Of a stretch of DNA of 64,000 nucleotides, positions 1 to 8,050 are shown piece by piece. Position numbers and translations under genes: made by a program. Within the stretch, counting starts at the first letter, position 1. Every line of letters starts with the position of its first letter. The notes below the pieces were generated by a model, which saw nothing but the letters and a program-made list of their open reading frames with translations, had not been told where the DNA came from and ran no database searches. Source of the DNA: IDS-8 sp035304345 (GTDB taxonomy: Bacteria; Pseudomonadota; Gammaproteobacteria; Steroidobacterales; Woeseiaceae). The stretch covers positions 1-64,000 of the forward strand of contig DATGQE010000052.1 of NCBI GenBank assembly GCA_035304345.1. Reading direction: 5' to 3'.

Positions 1-358
1 GCGTGCGGTCCGATCCCAGGCCGCGCAGGTCCAGGGTGGCGGTGCCGGTCGCGCCGTTCGATTCGTTCGCCGACAGCTCCGGCGTGATCTGCGGCAGGTC
101 GTTGATGAGGTCCTCGACGCGGGTGATGCCGCGATAGGTGAGCTCTTCCGCGCTGACCTGGGAGACGGGGCTCGACGAGATGAGGTTGGGATCGGTCGCG
201 ATGCGCGAACCCGTGACCGTGATCTCTTCGAGCTCCTGGCCGGGCTGCGGCTCCGGCTGCTGGGCCGCGGCCTGTGCCGCATAGCCGCCCGCCGAAGCAA
301 CGGCACCGAAGCACAGCGCGTGGCGTATGGCTTTGCGTATCGTGTAACGGCTGTTCAT
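1..358 (-). CDS. TonB-dependent receptor, N-terminal part (cut by window edge)
   Basis: Outer-membrane active-transport receptor; only the first 119 codons are inside the window. The start ATG at 358 follows a strong AAGGAG at 365-370. The product begins with a signal peptide ending near AAQAAAQQ, then an acidic/proline stretch, then 'EITVTGSRI', the usual entry into the plug domain. The plug follows with 'GITRVEDLINDLPQ' and 'LDLRGLGSDRT'. This pattern is typical of the large receptors of Xanthomonadales and sphingomonads that take up oligosaccharides, peptides or other substrates. The substrate cannot be read from this part. No partner gene is visible on the right; DUF885 on the same strand ends 370 bp upstream. 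Confidence 0.9.
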   Translation of the reverse strand, partial: MNSRYTIRKAIRHALCFGAVASAGGYAAQAAAQQPEPQPGQELEEITVTGSRIATDPNLISSSPVSQVSAEELTYRGITRVEDLINDLPQITPELSANESNGATGTATLDLRGLGSDRT

Positions 359-729
359 CGACGTACTCCTTCCAAGAGACAAGCACGCGCACGGACGCAC
401 GTGTACCGGTGGAAAAAAGGGGCACGCGGGCGAGAGGCCCGGGCGCGGACGGGGTGAAAACTTTAGGACGAGGGCGAACGCCCTGTGGTGAGCATGATAC
501 GGCGGGCGAGGCCGCCGGTGCAAACTTATGTAAAAACCACGCCGGCCCCCGGGAACGGTGCCAAGGGCCGTTTTTCGCTGTTGCGCGCGCGCCGCGCGGC
601 CGTCGAGATTGAGTCTAAACGCTTGTGAGGCAAGCGGTCGGCACACGCCTGTGGCGCAGGCACAACAGCCTCGCCGGCCGTCCTCGCCGACGACGGCGTG
701 CGCTTAGATTGATTGGCTATGAGGGAACG
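359..729. other. Intergenic region between the TonB receptor and the DUF885 gene
   Basis: 371 bp without a convincing gene. It holds the receptor's Shine-Dalgarno (365-370), a possible minus-strand promoter (494-523), and two small hairpins at 621-635 (GCTTG/CAAGC) and 647-661 (GCCTG/CAGGC) that may help terminate DUF885 transcription but lack a T-run. A plus-strand reading frame at 274-612 starts inside the receptor gene and has no family resemblance; I treat it as noise. Confidence 0.6.
494..523 (-). promoter_or_regulatory. Possible sigma70 promoter of the TonB receptor
   Basis: On the minus strand TTGCAC (523-518) and TATCAT (499-494) are separated by 18 bp. The -10 matches 5/6 and the -35 only 3/6. 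Transcription would start near 487 and leave a leader of about 130 nt before the ATG at 358. Confidence 0.3.
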
Positions 730-2487
730 CTAGCGCGGGATCGGCTCGTCGAGGAGCAGGGCGCGCACGTACTGGACCGGCGGTGAGCCGAACGACAACG
801 CGCGGTCGTGGTAGCGCCTGGCCTCGAACGCGTCACCCCAGGCGCGCTCGGCCGCCTGGCGCATGTCCCGGTGCTCCTGGTAGCCGACGAAGTAGGTGGA
901 GAGCTGGGTCGAGGTGAGCTGCGCGCGCGTCCATTTGCCCGCCGCTTCGCGCTCCTCCTGGAACGCGCCTTCGATCATGAGGCGGAGCGCCTCGTCGCGC
1001 GTCATCCCTTCCACGTGGATCGCCTGGTCGATGATCGCATTCGTCACGGTGCGCAGGTACCACTTGAGATTGATGAGCCGCATCAGCGGGTCTTCATCGA
1101 GGTAACCCGCGTCGATCGCGATGCGCTCTGCGTAGACGGCCCAGCCTTCGACGAATGGCCCCGACCAGAGCACCGCGCGCAGGATCGAGGGATAACGGTT
1201 GCTGTGCGCGAGCTGCAGGTAATGGCCGGGCATCGCCTCGTGCAGCGTGAGGTTGTGGATGGAATACAGGTTGTACTCGCGCAGGAACGACAGAACCTGC
1301 TCCTCCGACCAGTCCGCCGGCAGCGGTGCGACGGCATAGAACGACTTCTGCCCCTCGTCGAGCGGTCCCGGCGGATCCAGGTACGCGACCGCCACGCCGC
1401 GCTGGTACTCCGGCATCACGATGATCTCGATCGGATCGTCGGGCACGCTGACCAGGTCTTTCTCGCGCACGAAGGCCGTCGCCTGCTCGAGCGTTTCGCG
1501 CGCGATGTCGACGATGCGGTCGGGCTCGGGGAGGTGCTGGTACGCCTGCTGCAGGGCGGCCCGGATGACGACCTGCTTGAACGCTTCGTCGGGATCGTCG
1601 GGAAACGAAGTGTACGGGTGCTGCTTCGCATAGATCTCTTTCGAGATCCGGTACATCTCGTCGCGAACGGCGACGTACTCGTGTTCCGCACGCCGCCGGA
1701 TCTCCCGGCGCGAGAGCGGCGAGTGCAGCGTGTATTTCAGCTTCTGGTCGAACAGCCGGGCGCCGAGTCGGAAGTCGCCCTTGGCGTTGCCGACGAGCCG
1801 GGTCGAGAGCCAGGCCTGGTGCTCGGCGAGCGCATCCCGGGCCGTCGCGATCGCCGCCTTCAGGCGCTCCGCGTGCGGCTCCGGCAGCGAGCCCGCGTGC
1901 GGCACGATCATCGTGTCGATGATCGCGTTGATGCCCTGGTTCTGGCTGAGCGCCGTCTCGGCATGCACCTTCGGCACCCGCGCCGGCTCCAGCGTTTCGC
2001 GGACCTGCGCGAGGAAACGCGGGAACTGCTCCAGCCGCGCCGCGGCATCCAGCAGGCGCTCCTCGAGCGGTGCGAAGTCCCGCGCCATGAGCCCGTACAG
2101 CGAGTTGCCGGCGAGGTTGACGTACAGCAACGGGTTCCACGCCCATTCCTGGAGCACCTCGAGGCTCCACAAGCCGCTCTCGAGCTCCACCCGCAGGAGC
2201 TCCGCGTCGACCTGGTTCGCGCGCCCGAGCGCCGTCCAGTCGATCGCGTCGAGCCGCGCGAGATAGTCACGGTAGAGGCGCCGCCGCCGCTCGCGGGCCG
2301 CGGCGTCCACCTCGTCGAGGACGTGATCGAAGCGATGATCCCCGATCCCCGTCGCGGTCACCGGGGAGAACTCGGGCAGGTCGTCGAGCCAGTCCCGGGC
2401 GAGTGCCTCGAACGCCTCGTCCGCCGGGGATGCCGCCGCCGCGGCCGCCCAGGCGAGCAGCAGCGCGCAGGCGGGGAGAATCCTCAT
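730..2487 (-). CDS. DUF885 family secreted protein, putative metallopeptidase
   Basis: 585 residues with an N-terminal signal peptide (cleavage near AAAAAASPA). The DUF885 signature 'LHEAMPGHYLQLAH' (about residue 410) and 'EGWAVYAER' about 25 residues later are both present. The HE...GH and E of these motifs are thought to form a zinc site like that of gluzincin/M32-type carboxypeptidases, so a periplasmic peptidase role is likely; no substrate is established for most members. The length is normal for the family. It is the last gene of the minus-strand run cytochrome c4 - dsbA - DUF885, starting 45 bp after the dsbA stop, so it is probably co-transcribed with these envelope redox genes. ATG at 2487 is the natural start because the signal peptide begins there. 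Confidence 0.85.
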   Translation of the reverse strand: MRILPACALLLAWAAAAAASPADEAFEALARDWLDDLPEFSPVTATGIGDHRFDHVLDEVDAAARERRRRLYRDYLARLDAIDWTALGRANQVDAELLRVELESGLWSLEVLQEWAWNPLLYVNLAGNSLYGLMARDFAPLEERLLDAAARLEQFPRFLAQVRETLEPARVPKVHAETALSQNQGINAIIDTMIVPHAGSLPEPHAERLKAAIATARDALAEHQAWLSTRLVGNAKGDFRLGARLFDQKLKYTLHSPLSRREIRRRAEHEYVAVRDEMYRISKEIYAKQHPYTSFPDDPDEAFKQVVIRAALQQAYQHLPEPDRIVDIARETLEQATAFVREKDLVSVPDDPIEIIVMPEYQRGVAVAYLDPPGPLDEGQKSFYAVAPLPADWSEEQVLSFLREYNLYSIHNLTLHEAMPGHYLQLAHSNRYPSILRAVLWSGPFVEGWAVYAERIAIDAGYLDEDPLMRLINLKWYLRTVTNAIIDQAIHVEGMTRDEALRLMIEGAFQEEREAAGKWTRAQLTSTQLSTYFVGYQEHRDMRQAAERAWGDAFEARRYHDRALSFGSPPVQYVRALLLDEPIPR

Positions 2488-2532
2488 GGCCGTGGAATGT
2501 CGCGGCGGGACACGAGGACCGGCCGCATGCCG

Positions 2533-3411
2533 CTAGCGCAGCGCCTCGCGCTCGATGAGCTCGTCGACGACGGCGAGCATGCCGTTCAGGTCGATCTCGC
2601 GCGTCGGGCCGGTCTTGTACTTGCCGTTCACCACCATGGCCGGCACGCCGGTGATGCAGTAGCGGCCGCCGTCGCACTCGACGCCGTCGCTGGCGCTCGT
2701 CAGGTCCAGCGCGATGTCGAGCTGGCGCTTCACGCCGTAGGAGTTCCACGCCGCATCGAACTGCTCGGCCGTGATCCCCGCGGTGCGCTCGAAGAACGAG
2801 CGGATCGAGTCCACCGACGTCAGGCGATTGCGGCGCTCGTGATACTCGCGGAAGACCGCGGCACGAAAGCTCTCGGGGTTGGCGATGGCGCCCTTGGCGA
2901 CGAGCTCCTGCTCCGTGTAGTAGAGCTGCGCGTGCAGTTTCATCAGCGGGTTCCACGCCGCGGGGATGCGCACGAAACGCACGTTCGCCGGCGCGCGCTC
3001 CGCCCACGCGTTGATGATCGGCTCGAAGTCGCGGCAGTGCGGGCAGCCGTACCAGAACACCTCGGCGACCTCGATCTTGTCCGGGCCGCCGATCGTCGGC
3101 TGCGTGGGCACCAGGCGCTCGAAATGCACGCCTTCGCGGAAACGCCACTCGCGCTGCGGCTCGCCGACGTTCGCCCGCGCGAGCTTGATGGGCTCGTTCC
3201 CCGGCGGCTCCTCCGGCATGGTGGCCGATTCCTCGAGCACCTGGGTCGGCGTCTCGTCCGCCGTCGCGTCTTCCTCGGGGGCGGCCGGAGCCTCCGGCGC
3301 CGCCTCTTCGGCGACGGACTCCGGCTCCGCAACCGGCGCCGGGGGCTCGGGCTCGCCGCAGCCGGCGAGCGCGAGCATGAGGATGAATGAGGCGGCGAGG
3401 AGTCGTTGCAT
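2533..3411 (-). CDS. dsbA: Thiol:disulfide interchange protein DsbA, lipoprotein form
   Basis: DsbA oxidises cysteine pairs of exported proteins in the periplasm. The start at 3411 gives 292 aa beginning 'MQRLLAASFILMLALAGC': a lipobox (LAGC) follows the signal peptide, so this DsbA is predicted to be lipid-anchored. An Ala/Pro/Glu-rich linker of about 60 residues follows. The thioredoxin-fold domain has the CPHC active site ('FWYGCPHCRDFEP') and the cis-proline 'TGVPAMVV' near the C terminus. The long acidic linker and lipobox differ from the soluble E. coli enzyme (208 aa). It lies 20 bp downstream of the cytochrome c4 gene on the same strand, the same gene pairing as in Pseudomonas. A longer in-frame reading upstream belongs to the cytochrome region and is not coding. 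Confidence 0.92.
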   Translation of the reverse strand: MQRLLAASFILMLALAGCGEPEPPAPVAEPESVAEEAAPEAPAAPEEDATADETPTQVLEESATMPEEPPGNEPIKLARANVGEPQREWRFREGVHFERLVPTQPTIGGPDKIEVAEVFWYGCPHCRDFEPIINAWAERAPANVRFVRIPAAWNPLMKLHAQLYYTEQELVAKGAIANPESFRAAVFREYHERRNRLTSVDSIRSFFERTAGITAEQFDAAWNSYGVKRQLDIALDLTSASDGVECDGGRYCITGVPAMVVNGKYKTGPTREIDLNGMLAVVDELIEREALR

Positions 3412-3431
3412 GGGTCCGTCCCGAATGCGTG

Positions 3432-4055
3432 CTACTTGAGGCCCTGCACGTAGGATGCCAGGGCGACGATGTCGTCCTCGGACAGGCGCACGGCGATCTC
3501 GCGCATCATGCGCGTCGGCTGGTCGGATTTGCGCTGGCCGCTCGCGTAGTCCCGGAGCTGCTTCGCGACGTACGGGGCGTACTGGCCGCGCAGCATGGGG
3601 TAGGCCGCGGCGGGGTTGCCGCGTCCCGTCGGGCCATGGCAGGCGCTGCAGGCTGCGGCACCGCTTTCCGGGTCGCCGCCGCGATAGAGCGCTTGGCCCT
3701 TTTCCAGCAGGGACACATCGGCCACCGTCTTCGGTGCGGGCTCCTGCGCCGCGTAATAGACGGCGAGGTTCCGCATGTCCTCTTCGCTGAGCATCATGGC
3801 CTGCGGCGTCATCAGGGGATCCGACCGCTCCCCGTTCTTGAAGGCCTGAAGCTGCTGCACGATGTAGCGGGCGCTCTGCCCGGCGAGGCTCGGCCACTGC
3901 GGGTTCACGCTGTTGCCGTCGGGGCCGTGGCAGGCGGCGCAGGGGACCGACTTCGCCTGGCCGGCCTCCACCGACCCTTCGACCAGCACCTGGGCGTGCG
4001 CAAGCGTGCCGAAGGACAGCGCGCCGATTGCCAATGCCATGTACTTCACTATCAT
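3432..4055 (-). CDS. Dihaem cytochrome c4
   Basis: Periplasmic electron carrier feeding terminal oxidases. The start at 4055 ('MIVKYMALAIGALSFG...AHAQ') gives a clean signal peptide and 207 aa; an upstream extension to 4190 has no signal peptide and is rejected. Two CXXCH haem sites, CAACH and CSACH, sit in two tandem class I cytochrome c domains, each followed by a Met ligand region ('LMTPQAMMLS', 'TRMMREIAVRLS'). The length fits mature cytochrome c4 of about 190 aa. It is divergent from engB and upstream of dsbA, as in Pseudomonas. Confidence 0.92.
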   Translation of the reverse strand: MIVKYMALAIGALSFGTLAHAQVLVEGSVEAGQAKSVPCAACHGPDGNSVNPQWPSLAGQSARYIVQQLQAFKNGERSDPLMTPQAMMLSEEDMRNLAVYYAAQEPAPKTVADVSLLEKGQALYRGGDPESGAAACSACHGPTGRGNPAAAYPMLRGQYAPYVAKQLRDYASGQRKSDQPTRMMREIAVRLSEDDIVALASYVQGLK

Positions 4056-4198
4056 GTCCCGATTCGTTCCTCGTCCGTGTGCAGAATCGGGGCGGACGGG
4101 CCGCGGCTGGCCCGCCTCGCCTGGCCTGACCCGAACGGCCGACCCCGGGCACCCGTAGCACCGCCAGGCACGACCGCCCCCGGCGTTCAAAGGCGGAA

Positions 4199-4204
4199 AT
4201 TATA
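4199..4204 (-). promoter_or_regulatory. Candidate -10 element of the cytochrome c4 - dsbA - DUF885 run
   Basis: A perfect TATAAT on the minus strand (4204-4199) in the cytochrome c4/engB divergent region. There is no good -35 at 16-18 bp, which would fall in the engB start. The leader to the ATG at 4055 would be about 140 nt. Confidence 0.35.
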
Positions 4205-4225
4205 CACAGATCCGGGCCCTGTCCC

Positions 4226-4861
4226 ATGTCGCACTACCCCGCCCTGCGTTTCCTGACGAGCGCCAACGCTCCCGGGCAGTTCCCGCCCGACCGCGGGGCG
4301 GAGGTCGCGTTCGCCGGGCGTTCCAATGCCGGCAAGTCGAGCGCCATCAACGCGATCGTCGGCCGGCGCAAGCTCGCCCGGACCAGCAGGACGCCCGGCC
4401 GCACCCGGCTCCTCAACTTCTTCGAGCTTTGCCCGGGACAGCGGCTGGTCGACCTGCCGGGCTACGGCTACGCCCGGGTCTCCGAGGCCACCCGGCGGCA
4501 CTGGGGCGGGCTGCTCGAGCGCTACTTCCTCGAGCGGCGGAGCCTGAAGGGCCTGTTCCTCGTCGTGGACGTCCGCCGGCAGCTCACCGACGACGACCGG
4601 CAGCTCCTCGAGCTCGCGGCCGCGCGCGGGCTCGAGGTCGAGATCCTGCTGACCAAGGCGGACAAGCTCAGCCGGGCCCAGGCGAGCCGGGCCCGCGCCG
4701 CGGTGGCGGGCGAGACGGGCCCGGGTACCGGCGTGCACCTGTTCTCGCCGGTCGACGGCCGCGGCGTGGAGGAAGCTCGCCGCGCCCTCGAGGCGATGCT
4801 GGCGTCCGGCGCCCCCGGCGAACGACCCCAGGGGGACGAGGCAAAAAAATCCCGGGCCTGA
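4226..4861 (+). CDS. engB: Ribosome-biogenesis GTPase EngB (YihA/YsxC)
   Basis: Essential TRAFAC-class GTPase needed for 50S subunit assembly; 211 aa, normal length. All G motifs are visible: G1 'GRSNAGKSS' (about residues 31-39), G2 'TPGRT', G3 'DLPGYGYA', G4 'TKADKLS'. It starts with ATG at 4226 and runs divergently from cytochrome c4. Its last codons overlap the terminator hairpin that serves the opposite strand (4843-4871), so engB and the sRNA/polA unit converge. The engB><polA arrangement with an sRNA between them is the enterobacterial (Spot 42) and Pseudomonas (ErsA) layout. Confidence 0.97.
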   Translation: MSHYPALRFLTSANAPGQFPPDRGAEVAFAGRSNAGKSSAINAIVGRRKLARTSRTPGRTRLLNFFELCPGQRLVDLPGYGYARVSEATRRHWGGLLERYFLERRSLKGLFLVVDVRRQLTDDDRQLLELAAARGLEVEILLTKADKLSRAQASRARAAVAGETGPGTGVHLFSPVDGRGVEEARRALEAMLASGAPGERPQGDEAKKSRA

Positions 4862-4871
4862 GAGGCCCGGG
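4843..4871 (-). terminator. Strong intrinsic terminator, minus strand
   Basis: A perfect 9-bp stem (CCCGGGCCT/AGGCCCGGG, 4851-4871) with a 3-nt loop is followed on the minus strand by A and seven T (4849-4843). On the plus strand the A-run precedes the hairpin, so the terminator is directional. Such a T-run is striking in this GC-rich context. It ends the candidate sRNA and any polA read-through, and overlaps the engB 3' end. Confidence 0.85.
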
Positions 4872-4950
4872 ACAAGGTCGAGCAGCCGGATTGGGGTGAC
4901 CGACTGCGTGCCTGCAAAGGGAGGAAAGCAGGCGAGTGACAGATGCACTC
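4843..4950 (-). ncRNA. Candidate ErsA/Spot 42-like trans-acting sRNA
   Basis: Predicted RNA of about 108 nt between polA and engB, transcribed from a sigmaE-type promoter (4957-4985) and ending at the U7 terminator. Its most distinctive element is a stem-loop at 4933-4910: GCCUGC and GCAGGC close a 12-nt loop UUUCCUCCCUUU, an all-pyrimidine loop complementary to Shine-Dalgarno sequences. Position, stress promoter, size and the 3' hairpin with U-run (a typical Hfq site) match ErsA of Pseudomonas aeruginosa, which lies between the engB and polA orthologues and depends on the AlgU/sigma22 factor. Expression and homology are inference; the exact 5' end is estimated from the -10. Confidence 0.65.
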
Positions 4951-4956
4951 AGCAGC

Positions 4957-4985
4957 TTTGAGTCGGGGCCGTTTTGGAAAGTTCC
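4957..4985 (-). promoter_or_regulatory. SigmaE/AlgU-type promoter of the candidate sRNA
   Basis: On the minus strand GGAACTT (4985-4979) is followed after 17 bp by TCAAA (4961-4957). These match the ECF sigmaE consensus -35 GGAACTT and -10 TCnnA with 16-17 bp spacing. It sits 62 bp past the polA stop codon. The predicted start point is about 4950. Confidence 0.65.
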
Positions 4986-5047
4986 CCGGGGAAGACTTCC
5001 GCCCGGGGAGGTTGCCGGGGTCGCTCGCGGCCGCCCGGCGGCCGGTG

Positions 5048-7759
5048 TCAGTGGGCTTCGTCCCAGTTGCGCCCCGCGCGGGCATCGACCTTGAGCGGCA
5101 CCGAGAGCGTCGCGGCGCCGGCCATGCGGCGCACGACTTCCTCGCGGACCTCGTCGACGGCGTCCTCCGCGACCTCGAGCACCAGCTCGTCGTGGACCTG
5201 CATGATCATGCGCGCGGGAAGGTCGCGGGAGCGCAGCCACTCGTGTACGGAAATCATCGCCCGCTTGATGATGTCGGCCGCGGTTCCCTGCATGGGGGCG
5301 TTGATCGCGCTGCGCTCCGCGTACTGGCGCCGCTGCGGGTTGCGGTCGTTGATCTCGGGCAGGTAGAGCCTGCGCCCGAACAGCGTTTCGACGTAACCCG
5401 CGCTGCGCGCCTGCACGCGGATGTCGTCCATGAACCGCCGCACGCCCGGGTAGCGCTCGAAGTACAGGTCGATGTATTCCTGCGCCTCGTGGCGGCCGAT
5501 ACCGAGCTGGCGGCCGAGGCCGAACGCCGACATGCCGTACATGAGGCCGAAATTGATCGCCTTCGCCGCGCGCCTCTGGTCGGGTGTCACGGCGTCGAGC
5601 GGCAGGCCGAACACTTCCGCGGCCGTCGCCCGGTGGATGTCGAGCTCGTTGGCGAAGGCGGACAGCAGCCCTTCGTCGCCGGAGAGGTGCGCCATGATGC
5701 GCAGCTCGATCTGGGAGTAGTCGGCGGCCAGCAGCAGGCTGCCTTCCGGCGCGATGAAGGCCTGCCGGATGCGCCTTCCTTCGGGTGTGCGGATCGGGAT
5801 GTTCTGCAGGTTGGGATCCGTGGACGACAGGCGCCCGGTCGCCGCCACCGCCTGGTGATAGCTGGTGTGCACGCGGCCCGTCTCCGGCGAGATCTGCTCG
5901 GGCAGCCTGTCGGCGTAGGTGCTCTTGAGCTTGGCGACCGCGCGATAGTCGAGGATGAGCCGGGGCAGCTCGAAATCGCGCGCGAGCTCGGCGAGCACGT
6001 CCTCGGCCGTCGACGGCTGCCCCGTGGGCGTTTTGCGCAGCACCGGCAGGCCCTGCACCTCGTAGAGGATCTCCTGGAGCTGCCGGGGCGAGCCCAGGTT
6101 GAATGGGCCGCCCGCCAGCTCGTGTGCGCGCGCTTCGATGCGCGCCATCTCCTCCGTCAGCTCGCGGCTGTGGATCCTCAGCATCTCGCGATCGATCAGC
6201 ACGCCGGCGCGCTCCATCGCCAGCAGCACCGGCAGGAGCGGCTGCTCGATCTCGAGAAACAGCTTCCGCAGCGACTCGACCTTCTGGAGCTCGCCCCACA
6301 GGTGCTCGTGCAGCCGCAGCGTGACGTCCGCGTGCTCGGACGCGTAAGCGGAGGCGATACCGACGTCCACCTGGTCGAAGCCGAGCTGCTTCGCTCCGCG
6401 TCCCGCGATGTCCTCGTAGCGAACCGTTTCCATCCCGAGGTAGTGGCGTGCCGCCACGTCGATGTCGTGGCGGATCGCCACGCTGTTCAGCACGTAGGAT
6501 TCGAGCATCGTGTCGAACGCCATGCCTTCGAGCGCGATGCCGTAGCGGGCGAGCACGTGTGCGTCGTGCTTGAGCCCGTGGCCCACCTTGCGGCGTGCCG
6601 GGTCTTCGAGGAACGGCCGCAGCCTGGCGAGCACCGCGTCCCGCGAGAGCTGCTCGGGCGCCCCGGGATAGCCGTGCGCCAGCGGGATGTAGGCGGCTTC
6701 CCGCGGTTTCACGGACAGCGCGATGCCGACGAGCTCCGCCGTCCTGTAGTCGGCGCACGTCGTCTGCGTGTCGATGCAGACGAGCGGCGCCGCCTCGATC
6801 TTCCGGAGCCAGGCCTCGAGCTCGGACGAAGCCAGGATGGTCTCGTAGCGGCCGTCGCGCGGGACCGGCTCCACTTTCGCCGCGACCTCGCCCATCTCCG
6901 CGCTGAGCTGCTCGTCGAGCTGGCGCAGCAGCGCTTTCAGCTCGAACGTCGTGTACAGGCGCCTCAGGTTCTCGAGGTCCGGCGGCTTGCGCCGGAGCTC
7001 CTGCGGCTGGAAGGGAAGCGCGACGTCGCTGCGGATCGTCGCCAGCTCACGCGACAGCTTCAGGCGGTCGATGTTCTCGCGCAGGCTCTCCCCGACCTTG
7101 CCGCCGATGGCATCGGCGTTCTCGATGATCGCTTCCACCGAGCCGTACTCGTTGAGCCACTTCGCGGCCGTCTTCGCACCGACGCGCGGTACGCCGGGAA
7201 TGTTGTCGGAGGCATCCCCGACCAGGGCAATCCAATCGATGATCTGCTCGGGCCACACGTCGAACTTGCGCTTGACGCCCTCACGATCGAGCACCGAGCC
7301 CGTCATCGTGTTCACGAGCGTGACATGGTCGTCCACGAGCTGCGCCATGTCCTTGTCGCTGGTGGAGACGATCACCTCCATGCCCTGTGCTTTCGCGAGC
7401 CGGCAGAGGGTGCCGATCACGTCGTCGGCCTCGACGCCGTCGACGCGCAGGAGCGGCAGCCCCATGGCCTGCACCGCGGCGAGCAGCGGCTCGACCTGCG
7501 GGCTCAGGTCGTCCGGCATCGGCGGGCGGTTGGCCTTGTACTCCTCGAACAGCGAATCCCGGAAGGTCTTGCCGGGGGCATCGAACACGACCGCGAAGTG
7601 CTCGCTCGGCTCCTCGCGGGCGAGCTTGTTGATCATGTTGAGCACACCGAACAGTGCGCCCGTGGGATCGCCGCGCGACGTGGTCAGCCGCGGCAGCGCG
7701 TGATAGGCGCGGTAGAGGTAGGACGAGCCGTCGACCAGGACCAGCCGGTTACTGCTCAT
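5048..7759 (-). CDS. polA: DNA polymerase I, with apparently inactive proofreading site
   Basis: Repair and Okazaki-fragment polymerase; 903 aa. It has an N-terminal 5'-3' exonuclease (about 1-290, 'DGSSYLYRAYHALP', 'SDKDMAQLV'), a 3'-5' exonuclease-type domain (about 310-500) and a C-terminal family A polymerase ('DYSQIELRIMAHLSGD', 'RRAAKAINFGLMYG', 'QVHDELVLEV'). In the proofreading domain the DxE pair reads D330-T-Q332 (E. coli D355/E357) and the Y-x3-D motif reads 'YASEHAD', putting H476 where E. coli has D501; the middle Asp ('GLKHD') is kept. Two of four metal-binding carboxylates are therefore missing. It overlaps the lptM 3' end by 11 bp and is the last protein gene of the argR-polA minus-strand run. 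Confidence 0.97.
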   Translation of the reverse strand: MSSNRLVLVDGSSYLYRAYHALPRLTTSRGDPTGALFGVLNMINKLAREEPSEHFAVVFDAPGKTFRDSLFEEYKANRPPMPDDLSPQVEPLLAAVQAMGLPLLRVDGVEADDVIGTLCRLAKAQGMEVIVSTSDKDMAQLVDDHVTLVNTMTGSVLDREGVKRKFDVWPEQIIDWIALVGDASDNIPGVPRVGAKTAAKWLNEYGSVEAIIENADAIGGKVGESLRENIDRLKLSRELATIRSDVALPFQPQELRRKPPDLENLRRLYTTFELKALLRQLDEQLSAEMGEVAAKVEPVPRDGRYETILASSELEAWLRKIEAAPLVCIDTQTTCADYRTAELVGIALSVKPREAAYIPLAHGYPGAPEQLSRDAVLARLRPFLEDPARRKVGHGLKHDAHVLARYGIALEGMAFDTMLESYVLNSVAIRHDIDVAARHYLGMETVRYEDIAGRGAKQLGFDQVDVGIASAYASEHADVTLRLHEHLWGELQKVESLRKLFLEIEQPLLPVLLAMERAGVLIDREMLRIHSRELTEEMARIEARAHELAGGPFNLGSPRQLQEILYEVQGLPVLRKTPTGQPSTAEDVLAELARDFELPRLILDYRAVAKLKSTYADRLPEQISPETGRVHTSYHQAVAATGRLSSTDPNLQNIPIRTPEGRRIRQAFIAPEGSLLLAADYSQIELRIMAHLSGDEGLLSAFANELDIHRATAAEVFGLPLDAVTPDQRRAAKAINFGLMYGMSAFGLGRQLGIGRHEAQEYIDLYFERYPGVRRFMDDIRVQARSAGYVETLFGRRLYLPEINDRNPQRRQYAERSAINAPMQGTAADIIKRAMISVHEWLRSRDLPARMIMQVHDELVLEVAEDAVDEVREEVVRRMAGAATLSVPLKVDARAGRNWDEAH

Positions 7760-7979
7760 CGTCCTGCCCGTCGTCCGTGCTGCGGGGTTCCTCGCCGTCT
7801 TCTGATTCCCCTTCTGATTCCGCGTCCGGCGCCGCTTCGTCCCGTGGCGGGCCGCCGAGCTCCTCGGGCAGCACGATGCGCCCCTCGTGCGGGTCGCCCG
7901 GCAGGAAGAGCGGTCCCTTCTGGCCGCAGCCGGCGGCGGCGAGGAGGAGGCAGAGCACGGTTGCGGGTCCGGGTCTCAT
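7749..7979 (-). CDS. lptM: Small LPS-assembly lipoprotein LptM (YifL family)
   Basis: 76-aa lipoprotein. The signal peptide ends in the lipobox 'LAAAGCGQKGPLFLP', where the C-GQKGPL-P motif is diagnostic of LptM/YifL. In E. coli LptM assists disulfide maturation of LptD in the outer-membrane LPS translocon. The tail is short, acidic and probably disordered ('ESEGESEDGEEP'). It lies between argH and polA; in many gammaproteobacteria it likewise follows argH (upstream of lysA/dapF). Here polA overlaps its last 11 bp. Confidence 0.85.
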   Translation of the reverse strand: MRPGPATVLCLLLAAAGCGQKGPLFLPGDPHEGRIVLPEELGGPPRDEAAPDAESEGESEDGEEPRSTDDGQDDEQ

Positions 7980-8050
7980 GAAAGCAGGCGGGTCGGCGAA
8001 AGCCGCATAGCATAACCCACGCGCCGGCGCCTGCACCGGCGGCGGGCGGC

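Noticed and set aside
607..715. Inverted repeat around TCTAA-CGC in the first intergenic region
   Set aside because: Only 11 of 16 positions pair, with an 80-bp gap; this is close to chance level.
3412..4227. N-terminal extension of DsbA giving a 564-aa protein
   Set aside because: The extra frame is antisense-like filler across the cytochrome c4 gene; a lipoprotein signal peptide starts exactly at 3411.
4943..7981. 1012-codon open frame on the plus strand
   Set aside because: It lies antisense to polA and lptM; long antisense frames are expected at this GC content, its product is low-complexity Arg/Leu/Ala-rich, and polA has unmistakable motifs.
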